Positions 43,389-51,455 of a DNA stretch of 64,000 nt are shown here, piece after piece. Within the stretch, counting starts at the first letter, position 1, and every line of letters starts with the position of its first letter. Origin of the DNA: Verrucomicrobiales bacterium (lineage in GTDB: Bacteria; Verrucomicrobiota; Verrucomicrobiia; Verrucomicrobiales; DEV007); the NCBI GenBank assembly GCA_029213195.1, contig JARGNI010000020.1, positions 39,947-103,946 of the forward strand. Reading direction: 5' to 3'. The translations under genes were made by a program, and so were the position numbers. The notes beneath the pieces are model-generated. The model was not told the DNA's origin and did no database searches. It saw only the letters and a program-made list of their open reading frames with translations.

Positions 43389-43856
43389 TCAGCGCTTCCG
43401 CGTAAACGATTTCACGAACTCTTCAAAAGACGCCATCTCCTCTTCGGACTCCTCCATGAGTTCATCGAGGCTCCGTCGTTCGCGTTTCGTGGGGCGCCCT
43501 GCTCCGGCGTCCCGTTGCGGCGTCACCTCGCGCGCGAGGCGAATGGCTTCAGCAGCGGCCTCATACACCTCGGTGGGTGTTCGGTCGATGAGGAACTCCT
43601 CGACCCGCTTGGCACCCACTCGCTTGGTCAGGACCGCCCGGACCTCGACAGTTCGGGTGAGAAGTCCCCGCCGCACCTCGAGGACATCCCCCGCACGAAC
43701 CTGGCGAGAGGGACGACACCGCTGTCCATTGATCAAAATCTGCTCTTTCTTGCAAGCGGCACCGGAGAGAGCTCGGGTCTTGAAGAGACGAACCGCCCAG
43801 GTCCAGATATCAACCCGGACGCTCTCCTGCTCGAGATCTGTTGGTTTCTCGTCCAC
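43389..43856 (-). CDS. S4-domain RNA-binding protein (Hsp15-like)
   Basis: 155 residues; the start is GTG at 43856. The S4 domain spans about 14-70 (VRVDIWTWAVRLFKTRALSG, then ACKKEQILINGQRCRPSRQV, then RAGDVLEVRRGLLTRTVEV), with the VRxDxWLWxxRxFKTR opening of the HslR/Hsp15 family that binds stalled 50S-tRNA complexes. The C-terminus is a charged tail (TPQRDAGAGRPTKRERRS, then LDELMEESEEEMASFEEF), as in other members. It sits between ispE (11 bases upstream) and the AAA gene on one strand. Confidence 0.9.
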   Translation of the reverse strand: MDEKPTDLEQESVRVDIWTWAVRLFKTRALSGAACKKEQILINGQRCRPSRQVRAGDVLEVRRGLLTRTVEVRAVLTKRVGAKRVEEFLIDRTPTEVYEAAAEAIRLAREVTPQRDAGAGRPTKRERRSLDELMEESEEEMASFEEFVKSFTRKR

Positions 43857-43867
43857 TCGTATTCTCT

Positions 43868-44731
43868 TCAGCAGGTTTCCCCGAGGTAGCTCCAGGTCGT
43901 CTCCCCGTATCGCTCCTGGGCCCGCTTGTTAAAATTCTTGCCCGAAGCCTCTTTTCTCAGAATCGCCAACATCGTGGAACCGGATCCGGACAGGATCGCT
44001 GCTTCCACTTCCGGCTGAGCGCGAAGCCAGCCCTTCATCTCCCCGAGGACGGGAAATTTTTCGAAAACGGGACGCTCGAGGTCATTGCTCATCGAACCCC
44101 AGTCCTGCTTCTGTTCCTCGTAGGAAAACCCGTCGTATTCTGCCGACTCGGCGAACCGCTGATAAGCCCAAGCGGCGGAAATGCCGAAGGCTGGTTTCAG
44201 CAGGAAGATGGGAAGCGAAGGGACCGGCTCGGAAACCGGCTCGACGATTTCCCCTCGTCCCCGGCAGTCGCAGGAACGCTCGTAAACAAAGAAGGGAATG
44301 TCCGATCCGATCGTGGCGCCGACCTTCGCGAGCTCTTCCCGGGGGAGATTCAATTGCGCCATTTCGTTGATCGCAAGAAGGACCGCCGCGGCATCACTGC
44401 TCCCGCCACCGAGACCGGCACCGGAGGGAATTTTTTTCTTCAACTCGATATCGACCGCGAACACTTTTCCGCAATGTTTCTCCAGGGCACGGACGGCCTG
44501 GACGACGAGATTCTCTTCCCCCGTCGGCAGGGAGTCATCCGAGCAACGCAGGCTGACCTCTTCGTCCTCTCGCCAGCGCAGCTTCAGCTTGTCGGCGAGG
44601 GACAGGGCCACCATCCGGGTCTCGATCTCGTGAAAGCCGTCCTCCCGCTTGCCCAGCACACGAAGCCAGAGATTGGTTTTTGCCGGAGCCTTGATCTTGA
44701 AGACGCCGTCCTTGTCGGAAGAATCACTCAT
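43868..44731 (-). CDS. ispE: 4-diphosphocytidyl-2-C-methyl-D-erythritol kinase
   Basis: About 287 residues from ATG 44731, which overlaps the pgeF stop as ATGA. It is a GHMP kinase: KIKAPAKTNLWLRVLGKRED at the N-terminus, with the conserved Lys and Asn of the substrate site, then IPSGAGLGGGSSDAAAVLLA, the glycine-rich phosphate-binding motif. IGSDIPFFVYERSCDCRGRG has the catalytic-site Asp, and SGSGSTMLAILRKEAS is GHMP motif 3. It catalyses the fourth step of the MEP isoprenoid pathway: ATP-dependent phosphorylation of CDP-methylerythritol. The length is normal. Its neighbours in the operon are not MEP genes. Confidence 0.96.
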   Translation of the reverse strand: MSDSSDKDGVFKIKAPAKTNLWLRVLGKREDGFHEIETRMVALSLADKLKLRWREDEEVSLRCSDDSLPTGEENLVVQAVRALEKHCGKVFAVDIELKKKIPSGAGLGGGSSDAAAVLLAINEMAQLNLPREELAKVGATIGSDIPFFVYERSCDCRGRGEIVEPVSEPVPSLPIFLLKPAFGISAAWAYQRFAESAEYDGFSYEEQKQDWGSMSNDLERPVFEKFPVLGEMKGWLRAQPEVEAAILSGSGSTMLAILRKEASGKNFNKRAQERYGETTWSYLGETC

Positions 44732-45402
44732 GCTGACCAACCGATAACGCCAAAGAGCCGCCCCGTCTTTCCCTTTTCGAATCGATAGCTGTAGTAGCGG
44801 TCGAGATCGCTAGTCGTGCAGATCCCGCAATCGTGAACCTGCGAAGCAGGCACACCGGACTCGATTGCATCCGCGACGATTTGCTTGGCGAAATCGATTT
44901 CGTAGGCCGGTGGACGAATGCAGGGAGCAAGCTGCACGATGAGATCTCCCGGGTCCGATCCGAATTCCTTCTGCATCTTCCCGATCGCCTCCTTCGTGAT
45001 CCCGAGCTCGGTCCCCTTTTTCCCAGAGTGCAGCATGGCGCAGGCTTTCCGGACCGGGTCGGCGATGAAGACCGCCCCGCAGTCGGCGACGAAGATCCCA
45101 AGAAACTGCCCCTCCAATGCCGTGACGAGCCCATCCGTTTCCAGAAAGTGAGGACGCCCGGGGGACGAATCACCCGGGACAGTCTCGACGTGATTTCCAT
45201 GAACCTGCTGCCCCGTCGCGACCTCGTCTCTCGAGATCCCGAGAGCACCCAGACAATCGCAAAAATGTTCTTCCAGTCGAGAAATCGCGATGTCGCGATC
45301 CGTCTTCACATCGATCTGCGGATGCCGCAGGGTGAAACCATGCACCAGCCCCTCGATCGAGGACAGCGCGGGAAAGGTTTCGATGAGGGGATGGTCGGAC
45401 AT
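44728..45402 (-). CDS. pgeF: Peptidoglycan editing factor / YfiH laccase-domain protein
   Basis: About 224 residues from ATG 45402; the upstream ATG at 45417 would place the start inside a hairpin arm. The family core is present: VATGQQVHGNHVETVP (His in QVHG), LETDGLVTALEGQFLGIFVA followed by DCGAVFIADP, then ACAMLHSGKKGTELGI (His-containing block), and QLAPCIRPPAYEIDFA. These residues form the Zn/Cu site of the PgeF/YlmD purine-nucleosidase or peptidoglycan-editing family. The HAGWRG of most members reads HSGKKG here. It is first in the operon with ispE, the S4 gene and the AAA gene. Confidence 0.92.
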   Translation of the reverse strand: MSDHPLIETFPALSSIEGLVHGFTLRHPQIDVKTDRDIAISRLEEHFCDCLGALGISRDEVATGQQVHGNHVETVPGDSSPGRPHFLETDGLVTALEGQFLGIFVADCGAVFIADPVRKACAMLHSGKKGTELGITKEAIGKMQKEFGSDPGDLIVQLAPCIRPPAYEIDFAKQIVADAIESGVPASQVHDCGICTTSDLDRYYSYRFEKGKTGRLFGVIGWSA

Positions 45403-45415
45403 ACAGGGGAAACCC

Positions 45416-45446
45416 AACAGGGTTCGGTCAGGGAGTCAACCCTGTT
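45416..45446. terminator. Perfect 9-bp hairpin before pgeF
   Basis: AACAGGGTT (45416-45424) pairs perfectly with AACCCTGTT (45438-45446) around a 13-base loop. On the minus strand it lies 122 bases downstream of the PDZ gene and 14 bases upstream of the pgeF start. It could therefore end the sigma-factor operon or form a leader hairpin. No T-run follows. The stem core matches the hairpins at 18710-18740 and 40947-40969. Confidence 0.5.
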
Positions 45447-45567
45447 TCGTCAGCCTCGAGAGGAGAAAACAAAGCTCCGAGCACGACGCCCTGACATTCC
45501 GCCAGCTTCCGAATCAATAAACAGGCTCCGCCCTTAGCTTCGTCAGAATCTTCGAACCTCGCGAGCC

Positions 45568-46467
45568 TCAGTCTTCACCCTTCCGGGTTCCGAATTGCTC
45601 CATACGTTTCTGCATGTCTCGAACCGTTCGCTTGAATTCTTCCGGAAGATTCGGATTGTCCAGAATCGCGTCGAGGTCCTGGGCATTGTTGCCATTGACC
45701 TCGATCTTGAACGACCCGTTCCCATCGTTCTGGCGAAAATTGCCACCCCTGCCATCGACGTCTTCGATCTGAATCCGGGCACCACCGCCCGCGCCTTCTT
45801 GTTTCATCATCTTCCTCATGCGCTCCAGCAACTCCTCCATCTGTTCCTGATTCCCGGGATCGTTGCCATCGCCATCCCTTGCAGGATTTTTTTCAAGGGT
45901 GACATCGACCTCACCCCTCACACCACGACGGAGGTACTCGACCGTAACCGTCTGGCCGACGAATCGTTCCTCCAGGGCATTTTCGAGATCTTCGGGCGAA
46001 CCGAGCGGCTTTCCCTCGAGCTTCAAGAGAATGTCATTTACGCGCAGATCAGCCTGATCGGCCGGGCCATCTTGAACGACATCAACGACGACGATCCCTT
46101 CCTCTTCATCGAGGCCGAGTTGGGCGCGCAATGCCGACGATGCGGCCTCGGCGCGAAGCCCCAGCCAAGGCCTCTTGTCTCCTTCGGGGTCATCCTCTCC
46201 CTGGTTCACTTCATCGCCATTCACCGTGTGCGTGGACTCATCGACCACGGTCTTGCCGTTGATGATGACCACTTTTTTCGAACGCGTTTCACTGAAACTG
46301 CTGCTCGAACTACTGCTACTCGAACCACCGCCTTGAGCTGAAGTGGATCCGTTTGCATCGGCACCAACCTTGCGTTCCGCGTTTTGAGCGAAAAGTGGCG
46401 TGAAGCCTGCCAGGGCAGCAAGCAGACAGGGCACAATGAGTATTTTCAATTTCGTCGTCTTCATCAT
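45568..46467 (-). CDS. Secreted PDZ-domain protein
   Basis: 299 residues with a signal peptide (KILIVPCLLAALAGFTPLFA). A low-complexity region with nine consecutive Ser (residues 49-57) follows. RPWLGLRAEAASSALRAQLG opens the PDZ domain, then IVVVDVVQDGPADQADLRVN and DILLKLEGKPLGSPEDLENA, ending with TVEYLRRGVRGEVDVTLEKN. The rest is acidic, Asn/Gly-rich and unassigned, with a C-terminal helix (EEFKRTVRDMQKRMEQF). No protease triad is visible, so it is a PDZ-only protein that may bind C-terminal peptides of envelope proteins. It follows the putative anti-sigma gene by 34 bases in an operon headed by an ECF sigma factor. Confidence 0.88.
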   Translation of the reverse strand: MMKTTKLKILIVPCLLAALAGFTPLFAQNAERKVGADANGSTSAQGGGSSSSSSSSSFSETRSKKVVIINGKTVVDESTHTVNGDEVNQGEDDPEGDKRPWLGLRAEAASSALRAQLGLDEEEGIVVVDVVQDGPADQADLRVNDILLKLEGKPLGSPEDLENALEERFVGQTVTVEYLRRGVRGEVDVTLEKNPARDGDGNDPGNQEQMEELLERMRKMMKQEGAGGGARIQIEDVDGRGGNFRQNDGNGSFKIEVNGNNAQDLDAILDNPNLPEEFKRTVRDMQKRMEQFGTRKGED

Positions 46468-46501
46468 TTTGGTATTCGGAGTGTCTTCAGAAGGTTAGTA
46501 G

Positions 46502-46912
46502 TTAGTAGTAGGGAACAGGCTGATAAACGAGTTCGCGGCGAGTGGCCGTAAATCGCACCTGAACCGAGCTGGAAGAACAAATCGCAAGCTCTTCATCGAG
46601 CCACTCTTGGTCCATAACCTCCCAGGCCTGGCCATCGCCCTGGATGACAGCGATCACTCGGCTATCGATCAGGGAGGATTGCTGTTGGAGAATCGTGACC
46701 GGCTCCAGCGTCCCCCCAGCTCGAGGAGGCATCGAGGGGAGAATCAGGGAAACCACCCAGACTGCGGCAGCAGCAAGCACTGCCGGAGCCACAACCCGCT
46801 TCCACCGATCGGTTCGCACCGGCGGCTCTTTCATTCGGGTCCGAAGGTCAGCCGGAAGCTGCTGGGGTCGCAGATCTCTCAGCATGGATTCGATTTCGAG
46901 ATCATCTTTCAT
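46502..46912 (-). CDS. Putative anti-sigma factor (single-pass membrane protein)
   Basis: 136 residues. A soluble N-terminus (MKDDLEIESMLRDLRPQQLP, then DLRTRMKEPP) is followed by one membrane helix at about 39-58 (VVAPAVLAAAAVWVVSLIL) and an extracytoplasmic part of about 75 residues. The topology and the ATGA overlap with the ECF sigma gene fit an anti-sigma factor, though no ZAS zinc motif (H-x3-C-x2-C) is present. The name therefore rests on context. An alternative is a membrane co-regulator that signals to the PDZ protein downstream. Confidence 0.7.
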   Translation of the reverse strand: MKDDLEIESMLRDLRPQQLPADLRTRMKEPPVRTDRWKRVVAPAVLAAAAVWVVSLILPSMPPRAGGTLEPVTILQQQSSLIDSRVIAVIQGDGQAWEVMDQEWLDEELAICSSSSVQVRFTATRRELVYQPVPYY

Positions 46913-47418
46913 GGTTTGAGTTCAGCAAGGGAATCACGCAAACGCTCCAGCGCATAGCGGTAGCGTGAGGTAGCAGTGGCAACGGTGACGTTTGTCAGGT
47001 TCGCTATGGCCGGGAAACTTAAATCACCCCAAACACGAAGGATCAATACTTCGCGTTGAAGGTCAGGCAGTTCGCCAAGCGCATTCTTAAGAAATCGTCG
47101 GGTATCTTCCTTCGCAAAGTCGCTCACGAACCAGTTGTCGAGGTCAGCGGCTACGAGTTGCTCCCGTTTTGAGCGACGGTCCGTGCTGCGTCCCAAGTCG
47201 ATCGCCCTGCGACGGATCGTCGCAAAGACAAGGGCCTTGTCCGGGATCCTGCGGTCTGTTTTCTGCCACGCTTCCACGAGGGCATCTTGAAACACATCTT
47301 TCGCATCCGCCTCGCTCCGGGTCTGCTGTCGAGAGTAGAGGAAAAACATCTCTCCATGCGCGTCCAACCATGCCTTCCAACGGGAAGATCCAGGGGAGGA
47401 GAAGGAAAGAAGTGACAT
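46909..47418 (-). CDS. ECF-type RNA polymerase sigma factor
   Basis: 169 residues with the two sigma domains. Region 2 includes SEADAKDVFQDALVEAWQKT and ALVFATIRRRAIDLGRSTDR (the -10 binding helix). Region 4 includes ALGELPDLQREVLILRVWGD and FPAIANLTNVTVATATSRYR (the -35 recognition helix). Region 3 is absent, as usual for ECF factors. It overlaps the putative anti-sigma gene by 4 bases, with the PDZ gene behind it. It is divergent from the cytochrome gene at 47599, so the 180-base gap may contain its self-regulated promoter. I could not identify a -35/-10 pair with confidence. Confidence 0.93.
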   Translation of the reverse strand: MSLLSFSSPGSSRWKAWLDAHGEMFFLYSRQQTRSEADAKDVFQDALVEAWQKTDRRIPDKALVFATIRRRAIDLGRSTDRRSKREQLVAADLDNWFVSDFAKEDTRRFLKNALGELPDLQREVLILRVWGDLSFPAIANLTNVTVATATSRYRYALERLRDSLAELKP

Positions 47419-47598
47419 CAGAGAGATGGGGTGTCACCGGATGAAGCGGCAGGCCATGGGAAATCGATCTATCGAAGCTATTGCTTTTCTTTCCCGAATG
47501 AAAACACCTTTCACCCAGTGCTCCGAAAGGCCGAGCAGCCCGCTCGGCCTGCTTTCCGATTGACACATCGCATCAGTTTCCGGATTCTCCCGGGACTG

Positions 47599-49923
47599 AT
47601 GCGCCTCCTCATCACTGCTTCCTGCCTCCTGCTGATCGCCCCTCTCGCCGCCGACGATCTGGCCGAGTATTACGAGGAGATCAAACCGCTGTTGGAGCAT
47701 TACTGCTACGGCTGTCACGCCGAGGGTTCCTCCAAAGGAGGATTCTCGATGGACGAGTTCAGCGATCTTTCGACCCATCTCAATGACATCAAACACTGGA
47801 TGCCGATCTGGCAGGATGTCCGGAGCCAGATCATGCCGCCGTCGGATGAAGATCAATTGATGGATGAAGAGAAGCGGAAACTTCTCAGCTGGATCCAGAG
47901 AAAGGTATTCAAACTGGACCCCAGGTATCCAGACCCCGGAAGAGTGACGATTCGCAGGCTGAACCGTACGGAGTATCGGAATGCGGTCTACGACCTTCTC
48001 GGAGTCGAGTTCAACACCACGGAATTTTTCCCACCTGACGACACCGGCTACGGCTTCGACAACATCGGCGATGTGCTTTCCATCTCCCCGCTCCTGATGG
48101 AGAAATATGTCGCCGCGGCCGAAGAGGTGGTCCTCGAAGCACTGCCCAAGGGAAAGAACGCCCAGGTTCCGGTCCGAATGATTGCGGGACAAAATTTCAG
48201 GGATCCCGGGAACCCCAGGGACAACGGACTCTGGCTCCCCTTTCGAAAGGAGGTGGAACTGAGAACCGCTCCCGAGATCAAGTGGGATGGAAAATACGAC
48301 GTTACGGTCGAATACCAGATCCGCGGGGCGATCGAGGCGACGGATCAGGAAGCCCAGCTCACGGTGACCTGCGCCAAGGACACTCTCGGGGAAGAAACCC
48401 TGGGATGGGATCAACGCGAAGTCATCGAGCTCCGCGGAGTCGTCAACCTCAAGAAAGGGCGCCCCCTGTTTCGGGTTCAGCTGAAACCAACCAAACCGCC
48501 GACCGAAGGTCAGGAAGAACAAGCCATGACGATCCGGCGAGTCATCATCCGGGGGCCTCTCGACGGGAAACACAAGGAGTATTCCAAAGGCCATCGGATG
48601 ATCTTTGTCGAGGGTGAGCCGAAGGGAGATGCCAAGCAGAGAGAAGCCTACGCCCGAAGGATCATGCGGAGTTTCGTGAGCCGTGCCTTTCGTCGACCCA
48701 TCGGACCCCAGACCGTCGAGCGCCTTGTCGATATCGTAAAGGATATCGAAAGCCGCCCGGGAAAGAACTTCGAGGACGGGATCCGGGAAGCCATCGCGAC
48801 CTGTCTCTGCTCTCCCCGATTCCTCTTCCGGATCGAGATCCAACCCGAGCCCGACAACCCCGGGAAGGTCGTCTGGCTGGACGAATACGCACTCGCATCC
48901 CGACTCTCCTTTTTCCTCTGGGGGTCGGTTCCCGACGATGAATTGCTCAGCCTCGCCTACAACAAGAGTCTCCGGAACAACCTCAGGGCGCAGGTCAATC
49001 GGATGCTGGCCGACCCACGTTCGAAACGCTTTGTCGAAAACTTCGTCGGACAGTGGCTGCAGACCCGCGACGTCACGACGACGCCCCTCGCTCCCCATGT
49101 CATCCTCGGCGTCGATGACCGAAGAGATGCGGCTGAGCTTTTCGATGTGCGACTGCTCGACGATATGAGCAAGGAGACGGAGTTGTTCTTCGATCACGTC
49201 CTGCGAAACAATCGTCCCGTCGAAGAGCTCATCTCGGCTCGCTACACCTTTCTCAACGAACGGCTCGCAAACTTCTACGGGATCAGTGGGGTCGAGGGAG
49301 AGAAATTTGTCCCCGTCAATCTCGAGAAACATCCCGAGCGAGGAGGGGTATTGACACACGGTTCCTATCTCATTGTCTCCTCGAATCCGACTCGCACGTC
49401 CCCAGTGAAACGCGGATTGTTCGTTCTCGACAATCTTCTCGGCACGCCGGCGCCTCCTCCTCCACCGAATACCCCCCAACTGGAAGAGGTGGCCAAGGAT
49501 CTCGGTCCGAATCCGACGATGCGACAAATGATGGAAGTCCATCGGGACAGTGCCGATTGTCGCGGATGTCATGCCCGGATGGACCCAATCGGACTCGGAC
49601 TCGAAAACTTCGATGCCCTGGGGCGATACCGAACCAAGGAACATGGGAAAACGATCAATGCCGCGGGAGAACTGCTCACCGGCGAGACTTTTGGCGATGT
49701 CGCCAGCCTCAAAACCATCCTCGCGCAAAGTCGCAAAGAGGACTTCTATCGATGCCTCTCGGAAAAGCTGCTGACCTACGCGATCGGTCGCGGGGTCGAG
49801 TACTACGACGCCACCACCATCGATCTCCTCATGGGACGGTTGCAGAAAAACCCCACCCTCCAGGAGCTCATTTTCGGCATCATCGAAAGCGCGCCATTCC
49901 AACAGCGACGAGGAAGCCGCTGA
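47599..49923 (+). CDS. DUF1587/1595/1592/1588/1585 cytochrome-like protein
   Basis: About 774 residues from ATG 47599, which starts a signal peptide (MRLLITASCLLLIAPLAA); the frame extends upstream to 47431 with non-coding-looking sequence. CYGCH at 36-40 is the first haem motif. DUF1587 (LNRTEYRNAVYDLLGVEFNT), a carbohydrate-binding-like middle region, DUF1595 (FVSRAFRRPIGPQTVERLVD), DUF1592 (LASRLSFFLWGSVPDDELLS), DUF1588 with the second CxxCH (CRGCHARMDPIGLGLENFD) and DUF1585 (CLSEKLLTYAIGRGVEYYD) follow. It is the usual partner of the DUF1552 gene that starts 46 bases downstream. It is a close structural counterpart of the protein at 25068-27713. Confidence 0.93.
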   Translation: MRLLITASCLLLIAPLAADDLAEYYEEIKPLLEHYCYGCHAEGSSKGGFSMDEFSDLSTHLNDIKHWMPIWQDVRSQIMPPSDEDQLMDEEKRKLLSWIQRKVFKLDPRYPDPGRVTIRRLNRTEYRNAVYDLLGVEFNTTEFFPPDDTGYGFDNIGDVLSISPLLMEKYVAAAEEVVLEALPKGKNAQVPVRMIAGQNFRDPGNPRDNGLWLPFRKEVELRTAPEIKWDGKYDVTVEYQIRGAIEATDQEAQLTVTCAKDTLGEETLGWDQREVIELRGVVNLKKGRPLFRVQLKPTKPPTEGQEEQAMTIRRVIIRGPLDGKHKEYSKGHRMIFVEGEPKGDAKQREAYARRIMRSFVSRAFRRPIGPQTVERLVDIVKDIESRPGKNFEDGIREAIATCLCSPRFLFRIEIQPEPDNPGKVVWLDEYALASRLSFFLWGSVPDDELLSLAYNKSLRNNLRAQVNRMLADPRSKRFVENFVGQWLQTRDVTTTPLAPHVILGVDDRRDAAELFDVRLLDDMSKETELFFDHVLRNNRPVEELISARYTFLNERLANFYGISGVEGEKFVPVNLEKHPERGGVLTHGSYLIVSSNPTRTSPVKRGLFVLDNLLGTPAPPPPPNTPQLEEVAKDLGPNPTMRQMMEVHRDSADCRGCHARMDPIGLGLENFDALGRYRTKEHGKTINAAGELLTGETFGDVASLKTILAQSRKEDFYRCLSEKLLTYAIGRGVEYYDATTIDLLMGRLQKNPTLQELIFGIIESAPFQQRRGSR

Positions 49924-49969
49924 GGATTCTGCTTTGGAACCCAGGAAAAAACCGGTATTCTGATCCGAT

Positions 49970-51328
49970 ATGAGAAATGACTTCCGCAATCTCGACCGCC
50001 GATCCGTCCTGCGAGGACTAGGCGTCTCATTGACACTCCCGGCACTGGAGGTGTTCCGCCCCCTGCAGGCTGCGAGTCGCGGCATCGGCACCACGGCGAC
50101 AGGAGCGCCCCTCCGGATGGCCTATCTCTATGTTCCCAACGGAGTGAACCTCGGAAAATGGCGTCCCGAGGGAACGTCCTCGCGATACAAGCTGGGAGAA
50201 ACTTTCGAACCCGTCGCCGACCTGCGGGATCACTTCCAGATTTTCAGTGGCTTCGAACACAAGAATGCCACCTCCGGAAAAGACGGTGCCGGTCACCATG
50301 CCCGCGGCAGCGCGACCTTCCTCACCGGTCAACGCGCCAAGAAGACGGCCGGGTCGGATATCCGGGTGGGCGTTTCGGTCGATCAACTCGCCGCGATGGC
50401 AGCGAAGGACCTGACCCGTTTCCCGTCCCTCGAATTGACGACCTCCGGGGTTCGGAAATCGGGCAAGTGTGATTCTGGTTATTCCTGTGCCTACCAGTTC
50501 AATATTTCATGGCGTTCCGCGACCCAGCCGATGACGCCCGAATCGAACCCGCGAGCTGTGTTCGAACGACTCTTCGGAGCCGGCGGAGCCAAGGAGAGGG
50601 CCGACAGCCTCGGCCAGCGGTATGCCTCGAAACGTTCGTTGCTGGATTTCATCAAGGCGGATGCCGAAGCGCTCAACAAGCATCTCGGTCGAAACGATCG
50701 GCAAAAAGTCGACGAGTATCTGACCGGGGTTCGTGAGATCGAACAGCAGATCGAAAAAGTGGAAGCCCTCGGCTTGCCACCCGATCCCGGTGTTTCAGCG
50801 CCGGAAGGCAAAGGTTCGACTCACAAGGAACACCTTCGTCTTCTCGCCGACATGATGGTCCTGGCGTTTCAGACCGACTCGACCCGGATTGCGACCATGA
50901 TCATGGAGCATGAAGGGAGCAACCGGAACTTTCGCGAGATCGGGGTCAACGAAGGACACCACAGCATTTCTCATCACCAGAACAAGAAGCAGAATCTCGA
51001 TAAGATCGCCAAGATCGATCGATTCTACATGGAGCAATTCGGGTATCTCCTGTCGAAGTTGGAATCCGCGCGCGACGTGGATGGCAACAGCCTCCTCCAC
51101 AACTCGATGATCGTTTACGGCAGCACCATCGCCGATGGCAACAAGCACAGCAACGACAACATCCCGGTGGTTCTCGCAGGTCATGGCGGGGGCGCATTAA
51201 CTCCGGGTCGTCACGTCGATCTCGGGAAGAATACCCCGATGTCGAATCTCTACGTGCGGATGCTTCACGAATTCGGAGTCCCGAGCTCTGATTTCGGCGA
51301 TTCGAGTGGAATGCTGAAGAAAGCGTAG
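49970..51328 (+). CDS. DUF1552 family protein
   Basis: 452 residues. The N-terminus has an RR motif (DFRNLDRRSVLRGLGVSLTL) with a short hydrophobic stretch, as in Tat-exported members. DUF1552 features: RMAYLYVPNGVNLGKWRPEG, FQIFSGFEHKNATSGKDGAG, HHARGSATFLTGQRA, FPSLELTTSGVRKSG, and the C-terminal IVYGSTIADGNKHSNDNIPV. The protein is complete. It forms a module with the DUF1592-type gene just upstream. Compared with the DUF1552 protein at 27710-28993 it shares the domain, but the two are clearly divergent copies. The function of the family is unknown. Confidence 0.93.
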   Translation: MRNDFRNLDRRSVLRGLGVSLTLPALEVFRPLQAASRGIGTTATGAPLRMAYLYVPNGVNLGKWRPEGTSSRYKLGETFEPVADLRDHFQIFSGFEHKNATSGKDGAGHHARGSATFLTGQRAKKTAGSDIRVGVSVDQLAAMAAKDLTRFPSLELTTSGVRKSGKCDSGYSCAYQFNISWRSATQPMTPESNPRAVFERLFGAGGAKERADSLGQRYASKRSLLDFIKADAEALNKHLGRNDRQKVDEYLTGVREIEQQIEKVEALGLPPDPGVSAPEGKGSTHKEHLRLLADMMVLAFQTDSTRIATMIMEHEGSNRNFREIGVNEGHHSISHHQNKKQNLDKIAKIDRFYMEQFGYLLSKLESARDVDGNSLLHNSMIVYGSTIADGNKHSNDNIPVVLAGHGGGALTPGRHVDLGKNTPMSNLYVRMLHEFGVPSSDFGDSSGMLKKA

Positions 51329-51455
51329 CGGGAAAAAATAGCACGCCCCCGGCAGCCGGCCTTCCTTCTGAGGGAGAATCGCCGGGAGAGGTTTTCTTTC
51401 CCCAAGGCTTTTCTTTTTCCCTCTCCGCAATCTGCGCTACCTTCCGGCCCTCTTC

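Noticed and set aside
47434..50094. An 886-codon antisense frame opposite the DUF1592 cytochrome gene.
   Set aside because: Same reason: the plus-strand frame has all the family domains and both CxxCH motifs, while the antisense product shows no family pattern.
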